Positions 1-6,290 of a DNA stretch of 6,659 bases are shown here, one piece after another. How positions within the stretch are numbered: position 1 is the stretch's first letter; the number at the start of each line of letters is the position of its first letter. The notes below the pieces were generated by a model, which searched no databases, was not told where the DNA came from, and saw only the letters and a program-made list of their open reading frames with translations. A program made the translations under genes and the position numbers. Source of the DNA: Pseudolabrys sp. (GTDB taxonomy: Bacteria; Pseudomonadota; Alphaproteobacteria; Rhizobiales; Xanthobacteraceae); the NCBI GenBank assembly GCA_026125925.1, contig JAHCKF010000201.1, positions 1-6,659 on the forward strand, read 5' to 3'.

Positions 1-9
1 GGAATGATC

Positions 10-41
10 AGCCCGGCAGTTGCGCCGGGCTATTTTTTTTT
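10..41 (+). terminator. Rho-independent terminator of an upstream rightward gene
   Basis: A perfect 8-bp GC-rich stem (AGCCCGGC at 10-17 pairing with GCCGGGCT at 24-31) with a 6-base loop is followed by an A and a run of nine T residues (33-41). The T run lies only on the right-hand side, so the terminator acts on rightward transcripts. The gene it ends must lie left of the window. On the other strand the hairpin also sits downstream of the leftward TadG-like gene, but without a T tract, so it is at best a weak stop for that gene. Confidence 0.85.
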
Positions 42-66
42 GCGGATGCGCCACCGGTGCGCCGCT

Positions 67-1497
67 CTACTTGGCGACGCGCAACTGCGTCAGGGCGCTG
101 CCGATCTGGCTGAACACCGCCCCGATACCGTTCGCGGTCGTGACCATGAAGAACTTGTCCGGATCGTAGGTCTTGTCCTTGGTGCCGGCGCAGTTCTTCA
201 GCAGCGTCGACGTCGGGTCGCCGCCGGTGTTGACTTGGATCGTGTAGATGGTGACGCCGGACGCCTTGATGTTGGCGCAGGTGCCGGAGCCATTGCCGGT
301 CTGATACATGCGGTTGTCGACCGCCGTCGAGGTATTCGAGCCGTTGCCGTACCAGCGATCCTGCGTGTTCAGACCGTCCGACATCAGGATGATGATGTCG
401 GAATAGTTGTAGTTGGAGTCCTTGGCCGGCGCCGTCAGCGGGCCACCGCCGACCAGCGATTGCCAGCCCCAAACCAGGCCGATCGGCTGGTTGGTGGCGC
501 CGTTCGGCTGCATCGAGTCGACGAGACTGTTCATCGAGGTCCAGTCGTAGGACAGGCCCTTCATGGCGACCGGGCAGGCGTCGTACTGCTCCGCCGGCCA
601 TTTCGAATTGGCGCTGCCATCCGGCGCGGTGACGACCTGATCCCAGGTCGAATTTCCGGGCGCATTTGACGGCCCGCGATCAGTCACGCAGCCGTTCCAG
701 GTGTTGTGGTTCGCGGCCGAGCAACTGCCGCCACCGCCGCCGCCGCCGCCCCAGCCCCAGCCGCCCCAACTCCAGCCGCCGCCGCCCCAGCCGCCCCAAC
801 CGCCGCCATTGCTGCAGGTCTGGTTGTCGGCATTCCAGTCCGTCCAGTCGATATAGCTCGCATTGTAGTTGGTGGCGCCGATATTCACGTCCTTGGCGAA
901 GGGAATGATCGAGACATAGACATCGCCGTTCACGGTGGCGGCGTTCTTGAGCTGCGTCAGCAGATCCTTGGTCGCCGCCTTGAGCGCCGTCATCTTGCCG
1001 TCGGAGGCCATCGAGCCGGTATTGTCGAGCGCCAGCGCGACGCGCAGCCGCGTCGTGCCCCAGGCTGTCGTCGAGGATCCGCCGACCGTGATGTTGTTGT
1101 AGCCCATGATGCCGAGGAACGTGGTCGGCACTGCCGCCGAGCCGTTGACCACGACCTTGGAGCCGCCGCTGGTCGTATAGGTGGCGGTGACCGCGATGTT
1201 GCCGGCCTCCGGCCGGTCGAACATCGCCTTGAAATAGGTCAGCGCCTTGGCGTTGAGGTCGGACGCACTCAGTTCGGAGGCGTCGCGCGCCAGCATCAAC
1301 GCGGTTGAATCGAGCGCGGCCTGCAGCGCCGCTTTCACGTTGTTGGCATGGCTGTAATCAACCGCGGCGCCGACGGTGCCGACGATCGGCAGCGACGCCA
1401 GCGCGAAGGTGAGGGCGACATTGCCGCTGGTTTCGCGCCCGAAGCGCGAAAAACCGCGGAGCCATTTGCGGGCAAGGGCGTGCCAATAATTCGTCAT
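67..1497 (-). CDS. TadE/TadG-like pilus-assembly protein with von Willebrand A domain
   Basis: This gene predicts a 476-residue envelope protein of the Tad (Flp pilus) TadG-like family. These proteins are anchored by one N-terminal helix, carry a periplasmic VWA domain, and are thought to help assemble or stabilise Flp pili. Numbering is from the ATG at 1497. A basic stretch (about 1-23) precedes a hydrophobic segment at 26-47 with the GNVALTFALASLP pattern typical of Tad N-termini. The VWA fold begins near 152. Its metal site is D158-N-T160-G-S162, with T335 and D374 as likely second and third ligands; threonine replaces the first serine of the classical DxSxS. A Gly/Trp-rich loop interrupts the domain at 231-257. 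A GTG at 1506 would add three residues; I prefer ATG because a GGTGG Shine-Dalgarno-like element lies 5 bases before it. It stands alone, with no other tad gene visible, so its role in a pilus is inferred from family only. A Tad-related surface protein of other function is possible. Confidence 0.88.
   Translation of the reverse strand: MTNYWHALARKWLRGFSRFGRETSGNVALTFALASLPIVGTVGAAVDYSHANNVKAALQAALDSTALMLARDASELSASDLNAKALTYFKAMFDRPEAGNIAVTATYTTSGGSKVVVNGSAAVPTTFLGIMGYNNITVGGSSTTAWGTTRLRVALALDNTGSMASDGKMTALKAATKDLLTQLKNAATVNGDVYVSIIPFAKDVNIGATNYNASYIDWTDWNADNQTCSNGGGWGGWGGGGWSWGGWGWGGGGGGGGSCSAANHNTWNGCVTDRGPSNAPGNSTWDQVVTAPDGSANSKWPAEQYDACPVAMKGLSYDWTSMNSLVDSMQPNGATNQPIGLVWGWQSLVGGGPLTAPAKDSNYNYSDIIILMSDGLNTQDRWYGNGSNTSTAVDNRMYQTGNGSGTCANIKASGVTIYTIQVNTGGDPTSTLLKNCAGTKDKTYDPDKFFMVTTANGIGAVFSQIGSALTQLRVAK
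727..807 (-). repeat. Low-complexity Gly/Trp codon tract inside the VWA gene
   Basis: The 81 bases encode 27 residues made only of Gly, Trp and one Ser, built from GGC/GGT and TGG codons in irregular GGW and GW units and ending in eight consecutive glycines. On the + strand it reads as CCGCCG / CCCCAGCCG repeats. It lies in frame inside the VWA domain of the TadG-like gene. Cys228 lies three residues before the tract and Cys259 two residues after it. Simple-sequence DNA of this kind can change length by replication slippage in whole codons without breaking the frame. Confidence 0.8.
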
Positions 1498-1731
1498 GAC
1501 TGCCACCGGGTGCTGCTACCGGTCGCCTTCATACAGAATGCTATTAAAGCAGCAGTATATAGAGCGATGGAAAACGGGGGCGGCCGCTAAGGGTTGAGGC
1601 GGGTCAGCCCCGACAAACCCCGGCGGAACAAAGGCTTGCCTGGTAAACAGCATCTGCCTTTCGCGGCGCGAATGCCGAATAGTTCTTAGAGGACATCCTT
1701 AACGGCGGCTTGCGGATGCGCCGTTCGACGA

Positions 1732-1762
1732 CCGGACCGGGCGCCGGGGAGGCGCCGTCCGG
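1732..1762. other. Strong GC-rich inverted repeat of unknown role
   Basis: CCGGAC (1732-1737) pairs with GTCCGG (1757-1762), and GGCGCC (1740-1745) pairs with GGCGCC (1751-1756). Together they give 12 G/C-dominated base pairs around a GGGGA loop with one CG bulge (1738-1739). No T run follows on either strand, so it is not a canonical intrinsic terminator. It could be a REP-like extragenic palindrome, a barrier between two divergent units, or a chance structure in GC-rich DNA. Confidence 0.5.
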
Positions 1763-1951
1763 GTCGCTCCGACGGCGCGGCGCTCGGCCAGGGTGCCGGC
1801 GGCTCCTGAAAGCGGCGTCCCGTGGCTCCTGCCGATTCGCCCCGGCGGGCGGCTTGAGAATGCGCCGGCAGTGGCTATCTGAGGCCTAAGCCCCCGGGCT
1901 ATCGCGTGAAAACGCCGCAGGCGCGGTTTGGTTTGGGGCCGGTTTGGCAGG

Positions 1952-1981
1952 TTGGAAGGATGGCGCCGACGTCCTTATGAT
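1952..1981 (+). promoter_or_regulatory. Candidate sigma70-type promoter for clpS-clpA
   Basis: TTGGAA (1952-1957) matches the TTGACA -35 consensus at 4 of 6 positions and TATGAT (1976-1981) matches TATAAT at 5 of 6. The spacer is 18 bases. This is the best-matching pair I found by eye in the gap. Transcription would start near 1988, leaving a leader of about 120 bases before the ATG at 2109. No heat-shock (RpoH) promoter was recognised. Confidence 0.4.
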
Positions 1982-2017
1982 GGTGAATAACCGATCGGGT
2001 GGGGTGACGGCGGGCCC

Positions 2018-2057
2018 TCGGGGGTGCAACGCTTGAGCCGGCGTTTCGGGCCCCCGA
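2018..2057 (+). promoter_or_regulatory. Two-tier stem-loop in the clpS leader
   Basis: An outer perfect 7-bp stem (TCGGGGG at 2018-2024 with CCCCCGA at 2051-2057) encloses an inner 5-bp stem (AACGC at 2028-2032 with GCGTT at 2041-2045) capped by an 8-base loop. The stems are separated by an internal loop of 3 and 5 bases. The structure lies downstream of the candidate promoter and about 50 bases before the ATG at 2109, so it would be in the mRNA leader. It has no T run. It matches no riboswitch class that I recognise, and its regulatory role is speculative. Confidence 0.35.
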
Positions 2058-2108
2058 TTGCGGTTCTTGGCGTCAAACTTGCCTGGCTTGAACGACATTC
2101 GACGGATC

Positions 2109-2549
2109 ATGACGAAGAAGACGACGCCTGCATCCCATCCGCCCGCGCCCACTGCGGGGCGCAAGGCCGTCGCGCGCGGGCCCGTTGCGGCCGGCCGTGC
2201 CGCCTCTATGGCGGATGATGACCGCAAGAAGCCGACCCCGCCAACGCCGGGCGAGCCGAACGTCGCGGTCATCACCAAGACCAAGCCGCAGACCAAGCGG
2301 CCAAACCTGTATCGCGTGCTTATATTGAACGACGACTACACGCCGATGGAGTTTGTCGTTCATGTGATCGAGCGCTTCTTCGGCAAGGATCACGAGGCGG
2401 CAACGCGCATCATGTTGCACGTGCATCACCACGGCATGGGCGAGTGCGGCATTTATACATATGAAGTCGCGGAGACCAAGGTCACGCAGGTGATGGACTT
2501 TGCGCGGAAACATCAGCATCCTTTGCAGTGCGTGATGGAAAAAAAGTAG
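2109..2549 (+). CDS. clpS: ATP-dependent Clp protease adaptor ClpS
   Basis: ClpS binds proteins bearing N-degron residues (Leu, Phe, Tyr, Trp) in the cytoplasm and hands them to the ClpA N-domain for degradation by ClpAP. With this start the protein has 146 residues. The ClpS core begins near 66. The pocket motif NDDYTPM occupies 74-80: N74, D75 and D76 correspond to the residues that hold the substrate alpha-amino group, M80 is the gatekeeper, and H106 aligns with E. coli His66. The conserved YEVAETKV and HPLQCVMEK segments close the protein. Residues 1-65 form a Pro/Ala/Arg/Lys-rich disordered leader, longer than the roughly 106-residue E. coli protein would predict. An ATG at 2208 would give 113 residues, close to the usual length, and a TTG at 2058 would give 163; none has a strong ribosome-binding site. 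I chose 2109 because GACGG lies just upstream and about 25 of the next 32 codons end in G or C. clpA follows 59 bases later, consistent with one operon. Confidence 0.95.
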   Translation: MTKKTTPASHPPAPTAGRKAVARGPVAAGRAASMADDDRKKPTPPTPGEPNVAVITKTKPQTKRPNLYRVLILNDDYTPMEFVVHVIERFFGKDHEAATRIMLHVHHHGMGECGIYTYEVAETKVTQVMDFARKHQHPLQCVMEKK

Positions 2550-2608
2550 GATTCGGGGTGGGGGACGCTTCGATCGGAACTTATCGATAACTGGGACTGG
2601 AACACGGA

Positions 2609-5050
2609 ATGCCGACATTCTCCCGCAGCCTGGAACAATCGCTTCATCGAGCGCTCGCGCTTGCGAATGAGCGGCATCACGAATACGCCACGCTGGAGCA
2701 TCTCCTGCTGGCGATGATCGACGATCAGGACGCCTCCGCGGTGATGCGGGCGTGCAATGTGGACCTCGAGAAGCTGCGCCGCAGCCTCGTCTCCTATCTC
2801 GAGTCGGAACTCGAGAACCTCATTACCGACGGCAGCGAAGACTCGAAACCGACAGCCGGGTTCCAGCGCGTCATCCAGCGCGCGGTCATCCATGTGCAGT
2901 CGTCGGGCCGCGAGGAAGTGACCGGCGCCAATGTGCTGGTCGCCATCTTTGCCGAGCGTGAGAGCCACGCCGCCTATTTCCTGCAGGAGCAGGACATGAC
3001 GCGCTACGACGCCGTCAACTACATCAGCCACGGCATCGCCAAGCGTCCGGGCCTCACCGAGCAGCGCCCGGTGCGCGGCGCCGACGAGGAGGCCGACGCC
3101 AAAGGCGGTGCCGGCGACGAGCCCAAGAAAAAAGGCGACGCGCTCGAGGCTTACTGCGTCAACCTCAACAAGAAGGCCAAGGAAGGCAAGATCGATCCGC
3201 TGATCGGCCGCGACTCGGAAATCAGCCGCACGATCCAGGTGCTGTGCCGCCGCTCGAAGAACAACCCGTTGTTCGTCGGCGAAGCCGGCGTCGGCAAGAC
3301 CGCGATCGCCGAGGGCCTGGCGCGCCGCATCATCCATGGCGAAGTGCCGGACGTCCTCAAGGGCGCGACCGTGTTCGCGCTCGACATGGGCACGCTGCTC
3401 GCCGGTACGCGCTATCGCGGCGATTTCGAAGAGCGCCTCAAGCAGGTGATCAAGGAGATCGAGGCCTATCCGGGCGCGATCATGTTCATCGACGAGATCC
3501 ATACCGTGATCGGCGCCGGCGCGACGTCCGGCGGCGCGATGGATGCGTCCAACCTGCTCAAGCCGGCTTTGTCGTCCGGGACGATCCGCTGCATTGGCTC
3601 GACCACCTACAAGGAGTACCGCCAGTACTTCGAGAAGGATCGCGCGCTGGTGCGCCGCTTCCAGAAGATCGACGTCAACGAGCCGTCGGTGCCGGATGCG
3701 ATCGAGATCCTGAAAGGTCTCAAGCCGTATTTCGAGGACTATCACAAGCTCAAATACACCAACGACGCCATCAAGGCGGCGGTGGAGCTGTCGTCGCGCT
3801 ACATCCACGACCGCAAGCTGCCGGACAAGGCGATCGACGTGATCGATGAATCGGGCGCGGCGCAGATGCTGCTGCCGGAAAGCCGGCGCAAGAAGACGAT
3901 CGGCGTGAAGGAAATCGAGACCACGATCTCGACCATGGCCCGTATCCCGCCCAAGACCGTGTCGAAGGACGACGCCGAGGTGCTCCAGCATCTCGAGCAG
4001 ACGCTCAAGACCGTGGTCTACGGTCAGGATAAGGCGATCGAGTCGCTGTCGGCTTCGATCAAGCTTGCCCGCGCGGGCTTGCGCGAACCGGAAAAGCCGA
4101 TCGGCTGCTACCTGTTCTCGGGCCCGACCGGCGTCGGCAAGACCGAAGTCGCCAAGCAGCTTGCGGCATCGCTCGGCGTCGAACTGATCCGCTTCGACAT
4201 GTCCGAGTACATGGAGCGGCACACCATCTCGCGTCTGATCGGCGCGCCGCCGGGCTATGTCGGGTTCGATCAGGGCGGCCTGCTGACCGACGGCGTCGAT
4301 CAGCATCCGCACTCGGTGCTGCTGCTCGATGAAATCGAGAAGGCGCATCCGGACCTGTTCAACGTGCTGCTGCAGGTCATGGATCACGGCAAGCTCACCG
4401 ACCACAACGGCAAGCAGGTCGATTTCCGCAACGTCATCCTCATCATGACGACGAACGCGGGCGCTTCCGATATGGCGAAGGCGGCCTACGGCTTCACGCG
4501 CACCAAGCGGGAAGGCGAGGACCAGGACGCGATCAACCGGCTGTTCACGCCGGAGTTCCGCAACCGCCTCGACGCCACCGTCACCTTCGGTCATCTGCCG
4601 CAGGCGGTGATCGCGCAGGTGGTCGAGAAGTTCGTGCTGCAGCTCGAGGCCCAGTTGGGGGACCGCAACGTCACCATCGAGCTGTCCGAGGAAGCCTCGC
4701 GCTGGCTGATCGCCAACGGCTACGACGAGCTGATGGGCGCGCGGCCGATGGCCCGCGTGATCCAGGAGCACATCAAGAAGCCGCTGGCCGACGAGGTGCT
4801 GTTCGGCCATCTCAAGAACGGCGGCCATGTCCGCGTCGTCGTCGAGAAGGACGAGAACGGCCGCGACAAGCTGGGCTTCGAGTTCCTCGACGGTCCGGTC
4901 ACGCCGAAGCCGGAGAAGCTGCCGGCGGTGCGGCCGAAGGCCAAGCGCCGCGCCTCGCCCAAACCGCGCTCGCCCAAGCCGAAGGGCGATGGCGGCGACG
5001 GCGGCGGCAAGAAGGGCTCAGTGCCGAAGGTGCCGCTGCTCAAGGCGTAA
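2609..5050 (+). CDS. clpA: ATP-dependent Clp protease ATP-binding subunit ClpA
   Basis: ClpA is the cytoplasmic hexameric AAA+ unfoldase that docks on ClpP and threads substrates, including those delivered by ClpS. It has 813 residues and is intact. The N-domain (about 1-142, two Clp-N repeats) binds ClpS, and a charged linker spans about 150-180. The D1 ring has Walker A GEAGVGKT (224-231), Walker B with D295/E296 and an RALVRRF arginine-finger region near 346-351. The D2 ring has Walker A GPTGVGKT (505-512), Walker B D574/E575, sensor-1 TTNAG (614-618), arginine finger FRNRLD (650-655) and sensor-2 GARP (710-713). No ClpB-type coiled-coil middle domain is present, and this separates it from ClpB and ClpC. 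The ClpP-docking loop reads AAYGFT (625-630), against IGL in E. coli. A Pro/Lys/Arg/Gly-rich tail (about 763-813) extends past the usual end of about 758 residues. The ribosome-binding site is weak (TGGA at 2598-2601). A 10-base palindrome, TTATCGATAA (2581-2590), lies in the gap after clpS. Confidence 0.97.
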   Translation: MPTFSRSLEQSLHRALALANERHHEYATLEHLLLAMIDDQDASAVMRACNVDLEKLRRSLVSYLESELENLITDGSEDSKPTAGFQRVIQRAVIHVQSSGREEVTGANVLVAIFAERESHAAYFLQEQDMTRYDAVNYISHGIAKRPGLTEQRPVRGADEEADAKGGAGDEPKKKGDALEAYCVNLNKKAKEGKIDPLIGRDSEISRTIQVLCRRSKNNPLFVGEAGVGKTAIAEGLARRIIHGEVPDVLKGATVFALDMGTLLAGTRYRGDFEERLKQVIKEIEAYPGAIMFIDEIHTVIGAGATSGGAMDASNLLKPALSSGTIRCIGSTTYKEYRQYFEKDRALVRRFQKIDVNEPSVPDAIEILKGLKPYFEDYHKLKYTNDAIKAAVELSSRYIHDRKLPDKAIDVIDESGAAQMLLPESRRKKTIGVKEIETTISTMARIPPKTVSKDDAEVLQHLEQTLKTVVYGQDKAIESLSASIKLARAGLREPEKPIGCYLFSGPTGVGKTEVAKQLAASLGVELIRFDMSEYMERHTISRLIGAPPGYVGFDQGGLLTDGVDQHPHSVLLLDEIEKAHPDLFNVLLQVMDHGKLTDHNGKQVDFRNVILIMTTNAGASDMAKAAYGFTRTKREGEDQDAINRLFTPEFRNRLDATVTFGHLPQAVIAQVVEKFVLQLEAQLGDRNVTIELSEEASRWLIANGYDELMGARPMARVIQEHIKKPLADEVLFGHLKNGGHVRVVVEKDENGRDKLGFEFLDGPVTPKPEKLPAVRPKAKRRASPKPRSPKPKGDGGDGGGKKGSVPKVPLLKA

Positions 5051-5074
5051 AGGCGCCTCGACATCCGATACGAT

Positions 5075-5107
5075 AAGGCCGGGCCTCGCGCCCGGCCTTT
5101 TCATTTT
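5075..5107 (+). terminator. Rho-independent terminator of the clpS-clpA operon
   Basis: A perfect 10-bp stem (AAGGCCGGGC at 5075-5084 with GCCCGGCCTT at 5090-5099) with loop CTCGC runs into TTTT (5098-5101) and then CATTTTG. It starts 25 bases after the clpA stop codon and separates the operon from azlC. The opposite strand lacks a comparable T run after the stem. Confidence 0.88.
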
Positions 5108-5190
5108 GCAGGGCCGCATGCGCCGACGCGCACACTGAAGGCGCAATCGCGGTTGCGGCGGAACCGGGCCTATGACAAACCGGACAGCCC

Positions 5191-5925
5191 ATGCCGGAAT
5201 CCACGACCTTCGAGACCTCCGCCGCCGCGTTCCGGGGCGGCATCAAACACGCCGCCACCTCGGTGTTCTTTCCGGTGATGGCCGGCACCTATATCGGGCT
5301 CGGCGCGCTGGCGCATGACTTCGGGCTGTCGGCCTGGTGGCTGACTTTATCGACGCTGTTCGTCTGGGCAGCGCCCGCGCAGGTCATCCTGATCTCCGGC
5401 ATCGGCACCGGGGCGGCGATGATCGAACTCGCCATCGCGGTGACGCTGAGCGCGATCCGGCTGTTTCCAATGGTCGTGGCGCTGCTGCCGCTGCTGCGCA
5501 CGCGCACGACCCGCACCAGCGATCTGGTGCTGCCCGCGCATTTCACCTCGGTCAGCATGTGGATCGAGTCGCTGCGCATGCTTCCGGGCATCGCGCCGGA
5601 GCATCGCATCGCTTATTGCAACGGCCTGTCGGTGACATTTCTCGGCACGGCGGCCGCATTCGGCCTGGTCGGCTTTTTTCTCGCCGCGGGCCTGCCGTCA
5701 CTGTTCGCCGCGGCGCTTTTGTTCATCACGCCGATGTCGTTCCTGATCTCGACGGCGCGCAGCGCCACGACGATGCTCGACCGCGTCGCGCTGGGGCTCG
5801 GCCTCGTGCTCGGCACGGCATTCGCCGCTCTGCATGTCGAACTCGACCTCATGTGGACCGGCCTCGGCGGCGGCACCATCGCCTATCTGCTGCACCGCTT
5901 CGTCAAGGCGCGGATCCACGGATGA
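5191..5925 (+). CDS. azlC: AzlC-family branched-chain amino-acid permease (large exporter subunit)
   Basis: The 244-residue protein is an integral inner-membrane protein of the AzlC / YgaZ / BrnF family. With a small AzlD/YgaH/BrnE partner, these export branched-chain amino acids, and in some cases methionine; AzlC is named for 4-azaleucine resistance in Bacillus. Hydrophobic segments lie near 22-45, 50-72, 75-102, 145-166, 168-187, 198-216 and 221-236, interrupted by a basic loop LLRTRTTRTS (101-110). Length is close to E. coli YgaZ (about 245). Conserved family positions are replaced by VWAAPAQV (58-65), AIRLFPM (88-94) and HFTSVSMWIES (117-127), so this is a divergent subgroup and its substrate is uncertain. 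The ATG at 5191 lacks a strong Shine-Dalgarno site (GGACAG lies 4 bases upstream), and a TATGAC hexamer (5171-5176) has no good -35 partner. The stop overlaps the azlD start as ATGA, implying coupled translation. Confidence 0.9.
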   Translation: MPESTTFETSAAAFRGGIKHAATSVFFPVMAGTYIGLGALAHDFGLSAWWLTLSTLFVWAAPAQVILISGIGTGAAMIELAIAVTLSAIRLFPMVVALLPLLRTRTTRTSDLVLPAHFTSVSMWIESLRMLPGIAPEHRIAYCNGLSVTFLGTAAAFGLVGFFLAAGLPSLFAAALLFITPMSFLISTARSATTMLDRVALGLGLVLGTAFAALHVELDLMWTGLGGGTIAYLLHRFVKARIHG

Positions 5926-6266
5926 GCATGACCGCCGAGCTCTGGCCTTATCTCGTGCTCATCGTCGTCGGCTTCCTGCCGAACGAGGTGTGGCGGCTTC
6001 TCGGCCTGGTGCTGGCGCGCGGCCTGAACGAGGAGTCGCAGATCGTCTTGTGGTCGCGGGCGGTGGCGACGGCGATCCTCGCCGGCGTGGTCGCCAAGCT
6101 GATCGTGTTCTCGAACGGCGCGCTCGCCAATATCCCGCTCGAGGTCCGCATGGGCGCGGTGTTGGTCGGCTTTGCGGCCTTCCTGCTGATCCGCCGCTCG
6201 GCGCTGGCCGGCGTCATCGCGGGCGAGGCGACCTTGCTGCTCGGCGGCTACCTGTTCACCCCGTAA
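5922..6266 (+). CDS. azlD: AzlD-family protein (small exporter subunit)
   Basis: This is the small membrane partner of AzlC, 114 residues from the ATG at 5922. The start overlaps the azlC stop (ATGA), the usual arrangement for a coupled two-subunit transporter; a second ATG at 5928 would remove two residues. Four hydrophobic segments are visible, near 8-31, 44-63, 72-90 and 94-111, matching the four-helix, roughly 100-110-residue AzlD/YgaH/BrnE pattern. The FLPNEVWRLLG stretch (18-28) falls where the family has its conserved region at the end of the first helix. The open frame extends far upstream of 5922, but that part is only azlC read in another frame. AzlC and AzlD are expected to form one amino-acid export complex in the inner membrane. 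The stop lies 9 bases from the stop of the convergent HIT gene. Confidence 0.88.
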   Translation: MSMTAELWPYLVLIVVGFLPNEVWRLLGLVLARGLNEESQIVLWSRAVATAILAGVVAKLIVFSNGALANIPLEVRMGAVLVGFAAFLLIRRSALAGVIAGEATLLLGGYLFTP

Positions 6267-6268
6267 CG

Positions 6269-6290
6269 GCGGCGCTCACGCCAGCGCCGC
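6269..6290. terminator. Possible shared hairpin between convergent azlD and HIT genes
   Basis: An 8-bp perfect stem (GCGGCGCT at 6269-6276 with AGCGCCGC at 6283-6290) with a 6-base loop sits on the junction of the convergent genes and covers the stop and last codons of the HIT gene. No T tract follows on either strand, so it is not a canonical intrinsic terminator. It could slow polymerase from both sides, or be incidental in Ala codons. Confidence 0.3.

Larger units (their letters stand above)
1498..2108. other. Intergenic region between the divergent TadG-like gene and clpS
   Basis: About 610 bases separate the two divergent starts. Open frames here have no recognisable product and read as by-products of GC-rich DNA, so I see no convincing gene, tRNA or known structural RNA. 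The left part (about 1530-1560) is locally AT-rich and contains, on the minus strand, a TATACT hexamer (1554-1559) that could be a -10 element for the TadG-like gene, but no matching -35 was found. The middle (1690-1860) is very GC-rich and contains a strong hairpin. The right part carries a candidate promoter and a stem-loop upstream of clpS. Confidence 0.6.

Noticed and set aside
4..669. A 221-codon rightward open frame over the 3' part of the TadG-like gene
   Set aside because: It begins inside the terminator hairpin, lies opposite a gene with clear domain structure, and has Arg/Val/Gly-rich by-product composition.
706..1308. A 200-codon rightward open frame opposite the Gly/Trp tract
   Set aside because: Its Ala/Pro-rich start is the complement of the Gly/Trp codons, and the rest has no recognisable motif; it is antisense to the TadG-like gene.
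1541..1560. A possible CtrA-type site (TTAA half-site) upstream of the TadG-like gene
   Set aside because: Only one TTAA half-site is present; the second half at the required 7-base spacing reads GTAT.
1904..1915. A 4-bp hairpin with a GAAA tetraloop in the intergenic region
   Set aside because: The stem is too short and isolated, and no neighbouring helices form a known RNA such as SRP RNA, RNase P RNA or tmRNA, whose signature sequences I looked for and did not find.
1886..2296. A leftward 136-codon open frame across the clpS leader
   Set aside because: It overlaps the ClpS-coding start on the opposite strand, has no ribosome-binding site or recognisable domain, and has mixed Pro/Ala/Arg composition.
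2570..2590. Small inverted repeats in the clpS-clpA gap, including TTATCGATAA
   Set aside because: Stems are only 5 bp and there is no T tract, so it is unlikely to be a terminator. The palindrome might bind a protein, but nothing else supports this.
2513..4828. A 771-codon open frame antisense to clpA
   Set aside because: It lies opposite a complete, strongly conserved clpA. It is rich in Arg, His, Leu, Asp and Val, as expected for the reverse complement of GC-rich codons, and shows no recognisable domain. Long antisense open frames are common in such genomes.
5337..5921. Upstream extension of the azlD frame to 5337
   Set aside because: This part is azlC read in another frame. It is Arg/His/Ala-rich and not membrane-like, whereas the sequence becomes a typical AzlD protein exactly from the ATG at 5922.
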